This document shows positions 33,254-45,190 of a stretch of DNA of 64,000 nucleotides, piece by piece. The DNA is taken from NCBI GenBank assembly GCA_038501625.1, contig JAZAYU010000019.1:5582324-5646323 (forward strand), in the 5' to 3' direction. Every line of letters starts with the position of its first letter. The first letter of the stretch is position 1. The translations under genes and the position numbers were made by a program. Origin of the DNA: Corbicula japonica (Eukaryota > Mollusca > Bivalvia > Venerida > Cyrenidae). Below the pieces are notes generated by a model. The model worked only from the letters and a program-made list of their open reading frames with translations. It did not search any database and was not told where the DNA came from.

Positions 33254-33412
33254 AAAAAGTGAAATATGCATATCAGGAATCGTCACACTCACAAAACACA
33301 GCCTCCCCACGCATTGAAAAAGAAGAAAGGAAAAGAGAGCATTTTGTTATAAGTATGTCAATTCAAATAAGACGCCACAAACAATTAACGAAAAGGAGAA
33401 CAAAAACAATTC
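33254..33412 (-). repeat. Dispersed repeat family A, partial copy
   Basis: AAAGTGAAATATGCATATCA followed by CACAGCCTCCCCACGC and CGCCACAAACAATTAACGAA. It lacks the GGTTTAAACC part. Confidence 0.75.
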
Positions 33413-33690
33413 CTATTCACAAAGGATATAAAATAAAACTAAGGAAATAAATATAGTTAAATGGGTAGAGGTTCTAATGACGCCGGTAAAACCCCCTTTA
33501 GTTTTTTTTACCGCAGTATTTATATGCTGACGGGCAGAAAATAAGCCTTAGGTGGCATGACCCCAGTCACGAGGCGGAATCTCTGACCATAAGATGATAA
33601 CGCAAGGCATAGCCTGGCTTATAAAAGCAAACAGATTGTTGATTTTGTCTTTCCAGCGCTTTATAGGCGTATGTTTCAAATCAGTTCATC

Positions 33691-33782
33691 CAGTACTGAG
33701 GTGGGCTTCTACCTGATGTATTGTTATTAGTTTTTCCTGTACTGAGGTGGGCTTCTACCTGATGTATTGTTATTAGTTTTTC
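33691..33782 (+). repeat. Near-perfect 45-bp tandem duplication
   Basis: GTACTGAGGTGGGCTTCTAC continuing through TGTATTGTTATTAGTTTTTC occurs twice back to back. Confidence 0.92.
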
Positions 33783-34134
33783 CTAAGTTATTTTTTATGA
33801 GTCAAACCACTATACACCTGCCTCCAAGTATGTGATATAGTCCAATTCTGCTACCACCCTGGCTACTTCAGACTATTGGGAAGTTCCTCTTGAACATTGA
33901 TGATCCAACTACCCACAATGCTGATCTTCCTTTAATGCTGTAAGTAAATTGCCTCGCGTCACTAATAATTATTCCTCCGAACCTTTACCTAACAAAAGTA
34001 AGAGCATGTTCTTTCGGAAATTGTAATACCAAATATGCCAGTTGAGGAATGTACTTATAATGGGCTGTATATAAGATTTTGAAGCCTCCGATGCCCATGA
34101 AGCATCCCTGAGCCTACAACTATGTGATTTATAT

Positions 34135-34515
34135 AAGACTAACATTTTTCTAACAGATCCTAGCCACCTAACGTATAACACTGTACCGATTGTCTACATT
34201 TATATTGTTTAAATACGAGTAAGTTGTACGTTTCGTCGCTAACAAATTGGTATTACCCATAGACTAACTTTTTCTGACGGAAACGAACCACTTAACAGTT
34301 AGCACTCTACCGATTGTATACATTAAACAATTTTATATTATGTAAATACGAGTACTGTTCTTCGGTATCAAATTGGTATACCACATAGACAAACAGACAG
34401 CTCTTAGCCACTTCACGGTTAGCACAGAACCGAGTGTCTACATTATATCAATTTATATTGCGTAAAGACGTGTATGAATACGGTTCATGAAATTGGTTAT
34501 CCACATAGATTTAAA
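34135..34515 (+). repeat. Three-unit tandem repeat of about 120 bp
   Basis: Units share CATAGACTAAC, AGCCAC, GTTAGCAC..ACCGATTGT, CTACATT, TTTATATT, TAAATACGAGTA and CAAATTGGTAT in this order. Confidence 0.8.
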
Positions 34516-35752
34516 ATTTCTCGTTCGGCACAAATTGTGCTACGTTCATTGCCTTTATTGAATATTAATTAAGTCTCGTATCATTCGCTGAAGTTTCGTT
34601 TCTGATACAAGCCGATATATCAAAATTTTAAGATAAATTAGTCTCATGACACTGCAGTTTCGTTTCCGATGTAACCCGATAAAACAAATTTAGAGGACAA
34701 TTATTGAACGGTACATTAACGTTATTTTATATAGTGAAACAGTTCATTATGTATATCATATTTACATAACATCATTGACACTTTTGAGATAGGATACCAT
34801 ATTAACATAACATCAACAAGAATGATACCTTTGCAGGTATGTTATGAAGTAAAATTTGGGAACTTATTTTATAATTGTTCTAGTTATATAATTTCTCGAT
34901 TTCAGCAACTTTACCAAGCCACATTTAAATTATATATCTGTGATAAAGATATGATTTAAACGATCGAATGGTGATCGCAGATAACATTTCAGTAAAGATA
35001 TTATATTGAAACTTGACTGTGCTTTGATGTAATCACTTGAAATTATTGTAATTTATTTCCTTTTTTGTGACGTGTGTTCAGGGTTCTCTTTCTGATAATC
35101 AATTTACAGTTTATCTATCGCTGAACATGCATTTAACTTTACTGAACGTACAACACATAACATTCAGCTTAGTGACAATTAAACACGGTGACTATATTAA
35201 AGTTCTATTGTAAGCTAGGATACCTGCTCACTGTGCTTCTTTAACTTTGTAAATTACTTTGTATTAATTATTTTATAACTTGGATTTACCATCTTTCTGT
35301 GAAATTTGTGTTTTTATTACTTAACTTTTTACATGCCATTAAATATCATGATGAGACACCTGTGTGGATATTCCACTTAAACACATGATATTTACCTAAT
35401 GAATAATCTCGCTTCATCGTATGATTCATAATGTATTTTACTGTCATTGCTAAGGGGTGTATGCTAATCTATGCGTAACAAAATAACATGGTAACGGTCT
35501 AACAATTTATTGTTTTGATTTAGTTAATACAGTGTTATTCAAGTACAAATGAAGTATAAGAACGACTATTTATTCGGGATTTAAGTACCAAAACCCGCAT
35601 TTACAATTTAAAAGTTATGAAAATTCATATTTCTACGCAATATTGATTAAAACAACAGATATAGTTTGGAGAAAGAATAACAAAACACTATCTTAAGGCA
35701 TTGCTCCGTTCGTCACTGCTAAGCAATAGATAAAACAAAAGAAACGTATAAA
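34516..35752. other. No gene recognised
   Basis: About 1.2 kb of AT-rich sequence upstream of the first gene-family copy; no supported ORF, repeat or RNA gene. Confidence 0.5.
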
Positions 35753-36343
35753 AATCTCTCAAACGGCACAATGCAGTTCCGTCAAACTTCGCACAAATAA
35801 ATGCTATAAGTGTATGATTACTTTACATACTTTAAGAAAAGTTAGAACAGTAGAGAAAAATAGTTAGACCTAAAAGATCCCTAAAGTTATATTTGCAATT
35901 TGTCACAAAGAAGAAGCAACACAAAACAACAATTCAAATGCCAAGATGAATAAAGTGATTCTGGCAACAATATCTAACTTAAAGGTGCTTGAAAAGAACG
36001 TTTAATTATGAAGAGAGAAATCAACATATTTTATGTCATCCATTTTCGCGACAAGGAAATTGTAGGTAAACACACGTTTACAAATAACTCATATTATATA
36101 CATTTGTTAGATCAGAGGATCTTAGGTATCGTTTCCAGATAGTCGTTACTCATTAATACATTTAAATTGATGTTTATTGCTGCTTTGTTTATTTGTGACA
36201 AATTGTAAATAGAATTTTAGGGATGTTTTTGTCTAACTATTTTCTTCTGTTCTAACTTTTCTTAGTGTATGTAAATTAAACATATATTAATAACTAGGTT
36301 TGTGCAAAGTTTGACGGAACTGCATTGTGCCGTATGAGAGATT
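35753..36343. repeat. Large imperfect inverted repeat upstream of family copy 1
   Basis: The left arm 35753-35909 pairs with the right arm 36192-36343 across a spacer of about 280 bp. The outer 45 bases (AATCTCTCAAACGGCACAAT continuing to GCACAAA) match the inverse of the right arm with two mismatches. The inner part (AAGTTAGAACAG, AATAGTTAGAC, CAATTTGTCACAAA) also matches. Confidence 0.9.
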
Positions 36344-36653
36344 TTTTTAATATTTTCTGTTCTGTCTATGACATAGAACAAGATTGAACCAAGTATGGCA
36401 GGCAAAATCACAAATCTAATTTTTACTTTCAGCAAAAGATCAAGTGACAACCTGGAGCACTTACCATTCGAGGAACCAGTAGTGTTTTCAGTCAACGAGT
36501 AGTACCTTCTAAGACTAATGCCTAGAGTTTTGCCGTTCTGGGAATTTGCGCAAGCAGTTAAACACAATAAAACACGTTTACTGCTTTCTGTAGATTTGTT
36601 CTGACTTGTTATTTTGCAGTCGGAATTAACCAAATACACTACCATTCCTAATA

Positions 36654-37910
36654 ATGGAGTTCACTGACATACAGAACCACACAACTCTAAATAGGGCCCC
36701 AGGGATAGGACGGTTGGAATTTACTTGCATTATAGAGACTCTTGGTAAATATTGCCAAAGAGACTTTGACTTGGTCGGATTGTTGCATACGGTGCTTATA
36801 TTAGCTGATATATCTACAGATGAATATAATCGACTGCATAACACATATGTACGCGAAAACTGGGTTGACTTTAGTAACTGTGTTATTGAACTATTTTCCA
36901 TTTTACCATACGACATAGTTTGTCACGTTTTTGAGATACCAGGATACAAAGACTTTGCAGATGAACTAAGGTTGAAGAGATTCAATATGCTGTACAAATA
37001 TCCACCTAAATGTGAAACGTTGCATTCCAGAAGGACCCATGAATATTATAAAACTCTGAAAAGTTGTGTTGACAATGATGCGTTCGAAGGTGATAAAAAG
37101 ATACACTTGCTAAAATTCATTGATCAAATGAATACGAAAATAGTTGATGACGGATTAAGACAACATGATCGTCAGTATGCAATGGAAAAAAAGGTCGCTG
37201 CCACAGTTGTATTTTTAACACTCCAGACAAACGACTATGTAAAGCGAAGACAAATTCTTGAAGGAGCTATACGAGCGGAAACGAATGGTTTAGACAATAC
37301 ATCTCTGCAAATTGTCTATCATTCCAAGATGGCCTTGACTGAAGCACAAGCAGGACATGTTACCGAAGCTGAAGAGCACATAATTCAAACAAAACAGTTG
37401 TGTGCTAATTATGGTCCTTGTTTTGCAGTCACGGTTGCGCTTCACGACATTGAGTACATACGCAGAACTTTTTACCTTATTAACCCAACGGAAGATAATT
37501 TGGAGAAAGTTCTAACTGATGGTGACTTAGCAATGCAGAGCGTACAACATAATGAAGAAAGTGTAAGAAATTTATGGCAAAGAATTATGCTTTTGTTTAT
37601 GGTACTGTCTTTGTTGTCCATAACACCCGATTTTGTTGTTGGCGATACCAGCAGACACAGGAAAAAGCATATAACATTAGCAGAACATATTTTAAAAGGC
37701 GTAAATGCCCGGAGTGATAATATAGAGCACAGACGTAAAATGATAGTGGGTCTATGTCAAGCTGTTGTGTATAAAAACAGTGACATAAAACTAGCTGAAA
37801 AATATGCCATACAATCGTTGAGAGCAGCAGACGCTGGTGGCTGTTATAAAGAGATTGAGAGAAAGAACATACAGAATTTCTTAAGTCAGATTCAAAGCAA
37901 GCAGTTTTAG
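36654..37910 (+). CDS. Tandem gene family copy 1: CARD-like N-terminus plus TPR-like helices, 418 aa
   Basis: A single open exon from an ATG to a TAG. A good 3' splice site (CTTGTTATTTTGCAG, ending 36619) lies 34 bp before the ATG, so a 5' UTR intron is likely. I do not recognise the family by name. Residues about 15-115 form a helical bundle pattern (CIIETLGKY..DFDLVGLL..ISTDEYNRLH..IELFSILPYDIVCHVFEI, GYKDFADELRL) that resembles CARD/death-fold spacing; this is an inference from pattern only. Residues about 125-410 look like TPR-type helical repeats (LTEAQAGHVTEAEEHIIQTK, YAIQSLRAADAGGCYKEIER). It has no signal peptide. After the stop codon the same frame encodes a hydrophobic stretch. Its paralogues are at 43174-44521 (broken) and 51378-52637. 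Confidence 0.82.
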   Translation: MEFTDIQNHTTLNRAPGIGRLEFTCIIETLGKYCQRDFDLVGLLHTVLILADISTDEYNRLHNTYVRENWVDFSNCVIELFSILPYDIVCHVFEIPGYKDFADELRLKRFNMLYKYPPKCETLHSRRTHEYYKTLKSCVDNDAFEGDKKIHLLKFIDQMNTKIVDDGLRQHDRQYAMEKKVAATVVFLTLQTNDYVKRRQILEGAIRAETNGLDNTSLQIVYHSKMALTEAQAGHVTEAEEHIIQTKQLCANYGPCFAVTVALHDIEYIRRTFYLINPTEDNLEKVLTDGDLAMQSVQHNEESVRNLWQRIMLLFMVLSLLSITPDFVVGDTSRHRKKHITLAEHILKGVNARSDNIEHRRKMIVGLCQAVVYKNSDIKLAEKYAIQSLRAADAGGCYKEIERKNIQNFLSQIQSKQF

Positions 37911-38982
37911 AGTGGATGTATGCAAATCTTTAAATTGTTCAGTATTATAATCGTTGTTTTTATAGGGGTTATAGATCGTAGTTTTGACTGACTAAATAAG
38001 GTTGACCTATGGACCTAGGGAATCTAAGTTCATCATATTCACCAACAAAATGACGGGCTAAAACGGGTTAATGATAATAAAACATTAGTGAACAAAAGTT
38101 TCCCAAGTTTTTTTTGGTCAAGTTTTCATTTCGGCGCAGGATATTATCAACACTCGTTAATACCATGCTAGCTGTTAACGGACTACTTAAGCTTTTTGTA
38201 AATAATGATGTAAATGCACATGGTTGAAAATGCATGTTACATGCAGCCTGGATTAGGATATCGTAACAAAACATCGGTTGAGGAAATAGTGACATTGTGG
38301 TATCTTAAGTTTGAATTCTGACTTTGGAATTACAATGAGTAAAGGGTACCACGATTTTCAGATATAATTCATAATTCAAATATCTGGATTAAAGTGCTAT
38401 TTAATAGGTTCTGAAATACTATATGTTTCAAGAACACAAACCAATAACGTTTATTCATCCAAGCAGTGAGTAATCGATTTATATATCATATGGCACAGCT
38501 TGAAGCGGCATTACTTCAATTTAACCCGCTCTTGTATGAAATATTACATGTATTTGGAACTATAGGCACAAATTTGCAGCATTTATTCGGGCTAATAAAA
38601 TTTTAATTTACTAAAATAAATTTGGTCCGCGCGACTAAAAAGCGAAAGTAGGATTTCCGAAACGTCACAGAAATCGAGATTGCGCAAGAAGTGGTCTCTT
38701 CGTCGGTGCTAAATATACTCGTAGCTCCATTATATTTAGCTTCTTAAAAGTTCGTTAACGATAATTTAACAATATCACTGAAAATCCCGTCTATAAGCAA
38801 GAATTCTATCGGACCTTTTGTGTTCTGTTAGAGAGTTTATATATTTGAGTCTATATGGACAAATATGATTTTTCAATAGTATATTCTTACTTAAGTTTAG
38901 GGCGATGGCTTTAACGAATATTCCTTTAGAAAAGAAAAATTGCATGCATCTTGTCATTATCTTGGGAGAGGATATGTAAGCT
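37911..38982. other. Intergenic, no gene recognised
   Basis: AT-rich sequence after copy 1. The first about 75 bases after the TAG remain open in frame (see findings). Nothing else could be supported. Confidence 0.5.
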
Positions 38983-39010
38983 GCCCGGATAGCTCAGTCG
39001 GGAGAGGGAA
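38983..39010 (+). repeat. tRNA-Lys-like 5' half (SINE head or tRNA fragment)
   Basis: GCCCGGATAGCTCAGTCGGG matches the 5' half of animal tRNA-Lys, with the A-box. The anticodon arm and 3' half are absent, so it is not a functional tRNA gene. Confidence 0.65.
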
Positions 39011-39406
39011 TGAGGGAATTGATGTCGGATAAAGCAAGTTACGCTTTCATATTTACTTAAACAAGATTGGATACTAGTTCTTGACAGGGTATTTTAGAAT
39101 AAATGTATCTTTCAGTTGCCATTTTACCCGGACTGAACCCCCTTTCAATAAACCAAATACATGTACTTGTTTTATTATACTGGAAAGCCCAAACAAAAGA
39201 GCATAATGATGGAAAGATTGGCTTTCGTTAAGTTCACCCATATTATTCCAAACGTACGATATTTTTTACTGAATACCTCAGAGTTACCTTAATACGCTGT
39301 TATCTGACGTGCTTGATGTCACTACTTGAGAACTTCAATACACACTCATTCCATACTTCTTTTGAAAAACTAAAATTATTCTGACTTGTTTCAATTTTGA
39401 AAAACT

Positions 39407-39640
39407 TAGTTATATTTTGTATCAGTGGTATTGATTTCTAATGATATTGCCCCTACTGGGAGCAAACCCGAACATACATCGAAAGCGCCTAGCCATGTAA
39501 TGCTAATTACGCTACCACAATTAAGTTATATTTTGTATCAGTGGTATTGATTTCTAATGATATTGCCCCTACTGGGAGCAAACCCGAACATACATCGAAA
39601 GCGCCTAGCCATGTAATGCTAATTACGCTACCCATTGAAC
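39407..39640 (-). repeat. 117-bp tandem duplication carrying a tRNA-like SINE segment
   Basis: The block TTATATTTTGTATCAGTGGT through GCTAATTACGCTACC occurs twice at about 39409-39519 and 39526-39635, practically without change. On the minus strand it contains a B-box-like GGGTTTGCTCCC. Confidence 0.85.
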
Positions 39641-39945
39641 TAGTCCAGCCCGTCTGGACGTTATCAGAGACGTTGTCTATCGACTTGCTACAGGCTATTG
39701 AGCTAACCGGGACAACCCCCCCCCCCCCCAAAAATTGATCGGATAACCCTGATAAACATAATCATCACTGCATGACTCCAGAAACAGATTATGAATTGAT
39801 AACAGTACTGACTGTACAATGCCAAAGTAGCGCTACTGTGGATTTCAAATATTGCCCCCACTGGGGAGCGAACCCGTACGGCGACAACGCCAAGTTCTGC
39901 AATGCTAATTACGCTACCTTTTGAGCATACCGGGACAACCCCTAA
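39640..39945 (-). repeat. tRNA-derived SINE heads
   Basis: On the minus strand, GGGGTTGTCCCGG, an A-box-like AGCTCAAT, GGTAGCGTAATTAGCATTGC and a B-box GGGTTCGCTCCC follow in tRNA order (clearest at 39846-39945). A (G)n run at about 39717-39730 joins the copies. A third copy is at 48803-48900. Confidence 0.7.
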
Positions 39946-40969
39946 AAGTTGATTAGATAAACTTGATGATTATAATCACTGTCTGACAACAGAAACCGAA
40001 TATTTACTGTTAACAGTACTGACTATATATACGGGGTTACTTTTTACAGCCAGGTTAGTTATCACATTACATTACTGTTTACGGAGGTTGTGTTTTCGGG
40101 ATGTGGTTATTCCCAAAACGCCTATTGTCATTAAAAATATAAACCTTGTTTATTTCAATAAATATGGTCATTACGATAGAAGTACACATTAATGAAGATG
40201 AATATAGGATGATTACAATAAATAAGTAGCGAAAAGGGGCGTAAGGCTTTTCTTAAATGCTACATTTGGAAGACGCCGCAAAAATACCTTTCCCGCCCGT
40301 TGTTCTGCATTCAATGTTATCACTGGTAACATTTAATGGTTAAAGCTTAATGTTTAACTTGTGAATCAGCTGTATTGGTTTTTGTTTCATGACTTAATTA
40401 CAAAAATAGACTCTGACGACAGGTTATTAAATCAATATTGGAGTTCATCAACATAAACGACGAAACAAAAAGTCGCTGTTTGACATGTAAATTGTCACTC
40501 ATTAATGAATTAAAAAAGTTTACGCTTATTACGAAAAATCCCAGCATATCTAACCTCTAAATTAGATGAAAATTGGAAGTGTGTGTTTTAAGTGTATTTT
40601 ATTAAGTTTATAACAATTTAAAAAAAACCCACCTCAAACAATTAACGAATTCGCCCAGAAACTTTCAGTAAAATAATGTTTGTCATAAGGGTTTTAAATC
40701 AGATTTTTTGGTACCTTACCCTTATCCTATTAGATTCCTTATGTTGCTTTTGGCATTTAAACACCAATCCTCCTACCACACTTTGATGTTTACTTTATTG
40801 ATGAAAACCTTCCATAAACCTGACGAAAGAACAAGACATCATTACATTTTCCAAAAACCCTAGAAAACATGTTATGGCAAACTTGAAAAATTCTTTCATA
40901 ACAACCAAACCATATCATAATAAAGTATATCTCTTATTAAAGCGGTGTTGTGATCTATTATATAGCCCT
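39946..40969. other. No gene recognised
   Basis: AT-rich sequence; no supported coding region or repeat boundary. Confidence 0.5.
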
Positions 40970-41205
40970 TTGAGGTTGGTGCACCCTAGAACCTGGTTTA
41001 AACCCCCAGTGGCAATTTGATTTGCCACTGACCGTTCCAAGGCGGTAACCCCTCTGGTTTTCATTTTTGTTAATTGTTTATGGTGTCTTTTTTGAAACTG
41101 ATCATTTTATTAACCATGCTCTCTCCCTCTTTCTTTTTCTTGACTTTGTTTTGGGCGGCTTTTTTTCTGAATGTGGCGATTCCTGATATGCATATTTCAC
41201 TTTTT
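40970..41205 (+). repeat. Dispersed repeat family A, near full-length copy
   Basis: Runs from GAGGTTGGTGCACCCTAGAA to GCGATTCCTGATATGCATAT. It is the best-preserved plus-strand member. Confidence 0.85.
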
Positions 41206-41274
41206 AACGTTCCTTGTTGCGGCCGTTAAAAGTTTCCCCGTACATTCAAACAGTGTTGTTATCTATTATTACGC

Positions 41275-42003
41275 CATTTGAAGGCCATTAAGCACGATAC
41301 TTATATTTGTGTGAATATTTTGTAACTCGTAACCCGATTCTAGGTGGAGCGAACAGTAATCTATAGGCGCTTTGTTTCACCATTTTCACTGCTCATGAAT
41401 AGGCCCAATCAAACCGAGCCTGCCTTTGTTTTCTATATTTATCGTGCTTGTCGGCTTTCAAAGTTCCTTTTTTCATCTATCTAAGAAATATAACGCCAAA
41501 TACTGATAATAAGTCGATGTTCAATAGTTGAACTTATCTACCCACGACCGAAAATGTTCTCCAAGTCATCAAGGACATGCACGTATTTCTTTTTCATTTA
41601 TACAATGCAATCTAAAGCGGACTTGTGATTGGAATTCCAATGACGAAGTACAAAATTCCTGTAGTTTACTGAACTTTTACTGAACTTAATTGTTTCTTCC
41701 AGATTATGTCGATAATCAATAATTACTGCCAAATGTCTCTTTGTAAAATCTTAAACGTGTTCAATTTTTTTATGGAATTGGAAGGTTAACAGAAATAAGA
41801 GTGTGATTTTTAAAATAGATGAAAAAAAGAACTTTGAAAGCCACCGAATACGACAAATATAAAAATATTGCGGGCTCGGTTTGATAGAGCCTGTTCATGG
41901 GCAATAAACAGTACAATTTCGATTCATCCCAAACGATGGTATGCATATGGCGGTGAACATGGAACCTTCAATGCGGTATTTTCAGATTAATTCTACTCCA
42001 TGT
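41275..42003. repeat. Dispersed repeat family B, inverted and direct copies
   Basis: A minus-strand copy (about 41390-41475, AAACCGAGCCTGCC and TCGGCTTTCAAAGTTCC) faces a plus-strand copy (41823-42003, GAACTTTGAAAGCCACCGAA and CATGGAACCTTCAATGCGGT). A short related piece is at 41277-41310. Confidence 0.75.
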
Positions 42004-43173
42004 TCAGCGGCGTATAGTCCCAAGATAAAAGAATGGGTCTGCCCTTAACAAAACAATGAAGCGTTTTCATTATATTGTCAATCATCAGATTATGCATTAT
42101 TGTATTATAAATTTATATTATTCAACTTTACACAATAAATATTTGATCTATTGGTTTAACCTCAATTTCAATTTGACTACTGAATCATATGTATTGATTG
42201 TAAGATATGTCAGAAGTTACTGAAGCATTACCTTTTACAATTGTCTTAATATATTTATAGTAATAACCATATCCCTTTATTAGGCAACCATTTAAAGACA
42301 TTACGTAATCTTTAAGTGTTGAAGTGTTTATATGTTAATAAGGATCAAAACAGTTATTATTCAAAGATATATGTTACATTTATTTTAACAAAATAAACTA
42401 ATTGTGTTTAACTGAACTTTAACTAATTAATTACTGTGTGGACTATTTGATATCGACTTAAAGGAATTATTTTAATCGCAGGAATTCACTTTTAAGGTCT
42501 GTGGAGGTATGAATCTTCCTTTCACTATAAAACATTTTAGGTCATAATTTAATATAGTATTTCATTGTTTGTGTCTTTAATATTTCATTAGTTAGGAGTT
42601 TAGAACATTTATAAAATTTTGGCTAAGAAAAATGGAGTTTTAGTATATGCAAGTGCCACCGTTCATGAAAGGCCATAACACTCTTAATGAGTAATCTATT
42701 CTTAGATTAAGGTTAAAAATTACAATATGTTTACATCAAAGAGATCATTACTTTCTACTGACTACAGTTTTCTGGCTGTGCTTACCAGTACTTATTTTAC
42801 GGCCAGTGGTGTCGTCTTGTAAACGAGTTTGAGCCTTACGGGTTCAAAACCTCCCGTCCTGTTTTTAATTCACCTTTCTCTTAAATTATTCTTAAATACA
42901 TAACTCTGTTTAAATTCGTATAATTTTACGTAAGACCGTATATCAAATCGTAGCTTTAATAATACCTATTCTGAATAAAGTTTAGATTCAGTATCAGTTT
43001 AAATACGATATTTTTGTTTCAAGTTTTGTTGTCATTTCATTTCAGAAAATGATAAGAAAGAAGAAGAAAACCGTAGATAAGAAATAATTAGAAAGCCAAT
43101 TCATTTAGAATGAGGTCAACAGAGGGATGCTAGATCTTGTGGGGCAAAATCAGAGCGAATACCTTCATTTAAC
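42004..43173. other. Intergenic upstream of family copy 2
   Basis: AT-rich. It contains a tRNA-like B-box fragment at about 42830-42870 (GGGTTCAAAACCTCCCG) and a possible 3' splice site TTTCATTTCAG ending at 43045, which would match a 5' UTR intron as proposed for copy 1. Confidence 0.45.
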
Positions 43174-44521
43174 ATGGCAATGATCGACTTAAGAAACCAA
43201 GGGCATCTTCTTGGAGTAAACGATTTGGATCTCATTTGTATCATTCAAACCCTATCAAAACATAACCAGAGAGACTTTAATGTTATTGGGATGCTGTATA
43301 CAATGTTAAACTTTCAGTAATTATCCAGAGAGATCTTTAACAATCTCCAAAACAAATATGCACTTTGTTGTGTGGCGGGTTCTCGGAATTTTTTCTGGAG
43401 ATCCTGAAAATGTTATCGTTCGAAAAGTTTTGTCTTCTGCTGAAAGTTGAAGGATACGAAAATATGGTAGATGAAATACGAGCAATAAGATTTGCCCTGA
43501 TATACAAACGCCCTACGAGATTGGAAATTAAGTTTTCAAGAAGGACACACATGTACTATAAAGAATTTAAAAAAACGATTGGACAATGACGATTTTATAG
43601 ATGAAAGAGGTTTCAGAGTAGACAAAAAGGTTCATTTGTTAAATATCATTAAAAACCTAAACTCAAAAATAAAGAGCGAACTTGAATTAAGCCACGACAG
43701 GCGCCAGTTTGCAGCGGAATGCAAAGCCGCAGTAACAGTTCTGCTCATCTCACAGTATAAAAACTATGAAGCAAGAAAACAAATACTGAACGGAACGATA
43801 TGGACATAAACATGTGGCACAGACAACATTTCTCTTCAAATTGTTTATCATTCAAAAATGGCCGTTACGGAAGCACAGGAAGGACATACTGATGAAGCTG
43901 AAGAGCACTTAACTCAAACTAAACTGCTTTGCGCGATTTATGGTCCTTGTTTTGCAGGAACAACTGGGCTCCATGACGTATACGTCCAAGGCAGTTTACT
44001 TTAACACCCCTACTGAAGAAAATTTGGAAAAGGTATTGACCGCAGGCGACTTAGCAGTACAAAGTGTTGGAGAGGAGGGGGAGGATATCAGAAATCTATG
44101 GCAACGAATATTGCTCCTATACATGGTCCTTTCTCTCTTGTTTATAACCACCGATTTCATAGTAGGTGACATGAAATGTGTAGAAAGTAAAAACAAAATG
44201 TTTGCAGCGAACATTCTCAGAGAAATAGAAGTAAGATCGGATGATATCGAATATAGACGCAGGATGATAGTCAGGCTTTGTGAAGCTGCTATAACTGAAG
44301 AAAGTAATCTTGAACAAGCTATTATATATTCAGAACAGTCGTTGGCTGCCGCAGAGGCTGGCGGCTGCTTCAGAGAGGTCGAGAAGAAAAACATAAAAGA
44401 CTATCTTATGAAATTACAACGTAGACGGTTTCAGAAAAGAATGTCTCGAATTTGTATTTGGTTGAGTATTGGTGTAGTTATAATAGGAGTGTTTATTAAT
44501 TGGTTTCTTAACAATGTCTGA
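43174..44521 (+). pseudogene. Tandem gene family copy 2, decayed, with C-terminal transmembrane tail
   Basis: Homology to copies 1 and 3 runs the whole length. The ATG at 43174 opens the CARD-like part (ICIIQTLSKHNQRDFNVIG) but meets TAA at 43318. Further lesions are frameshifts near 43360 and 43580, a TAA at 43807-43809 and a frameshift near 43980. The last open part (43940-44521) covers the TPR-like C-terminal half and continues past the end point of the other copies into a basic stretch and a hydrophobic segment (ICIWLSIGVVIIGVFINWFL, about 44448-44508), which would be a tail anchor. The spacing of about 7-8 kb to each neighbour indicates tandem duplication. It is not expected to give a full protein. 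Confidence 0.88.
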
Positions 44522-44869
44522 CAAAACTTGTTAAGAAATACATCATGTATTATTGTTACTTTATGTTTAATCAAACCTAACCTATTTTTCACAGAAATGA
44601 TGTGTTTGATGCATGAAAATATAATTGCAGCCATGTTTTAGCATTTTTAACAGTAGTTGTTTTTGCTTTTGGTATTGGCATCGTAACTTTACTGTTAGAC
44701 GATTTTGTCAAAAAGTAATAGATAACAAGCAGCAAGAATTATCAAAGGAACATTTTGGAAACTAAAGCTTCACTAAAGCAATATTATGTCCACCATAATC
44801 CACTGTTTATGGTCTCTGAAACAGTCGAACCTTCGTAGGCGTTTTATTTATTAAAGTTGCTAAATCTCT

Positions 44870-45190
44870 TGAAGCAACAATTGGCATTGATCTGTAATTA
44901 AAGGAGTTATTTAACATCTATTTTAAACAAATACTCAATACTAGCAATTTAATTACCCCTTTTAATCAAAGAATATTCTAAATATTGGCCTGTAGTATAA
45001 GTAGAGCTAAATGGTATTGAATTCATTTAAGCAAAAACTAACCATAGGTTAAACAAGCCATTGAATAATTGATTTCGGGACAATGCAGTTCTTTTCAAAA
45101 CCATTCTTGACATGTGGAAGACATCAAACCAGCATATATTTTAAACATCTTGTGGAGCAATTAAAACTTAAGGTTAGTGTAGTTTGGACC
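44870..45190. repeat. Degraded copy of the Tc1/mariner MITE at 17498-18059
   Basis: AAATGGTATTGAATTCATTTA, AACAAGCCATTGAATAATTG.., TTCTTGACATGTGG and the end TTAAAACTTAAGGTTAGTGT parallel the right half of the intact copy. The left end is lost. Confidence 0.6.

Noticed and set aside
36262..36645. A 127-codon minus-strand ORF
   Set aside because: It overlaps the right arm of the inverted repeat and has no domain; the sequence is better explained by the repeat.
38983..39010. A functional tRNA-Lys gene
   Set aside because: Only the 5' half matches; no anticodon arm or 3' half follows, so it is a SINE head or fragment.
43940..44521. A separate small membrane-protein gene
   Set aside because: The sequence is the C-terminal part of family copy 2 in the correct order, and its ATG has no independent support.
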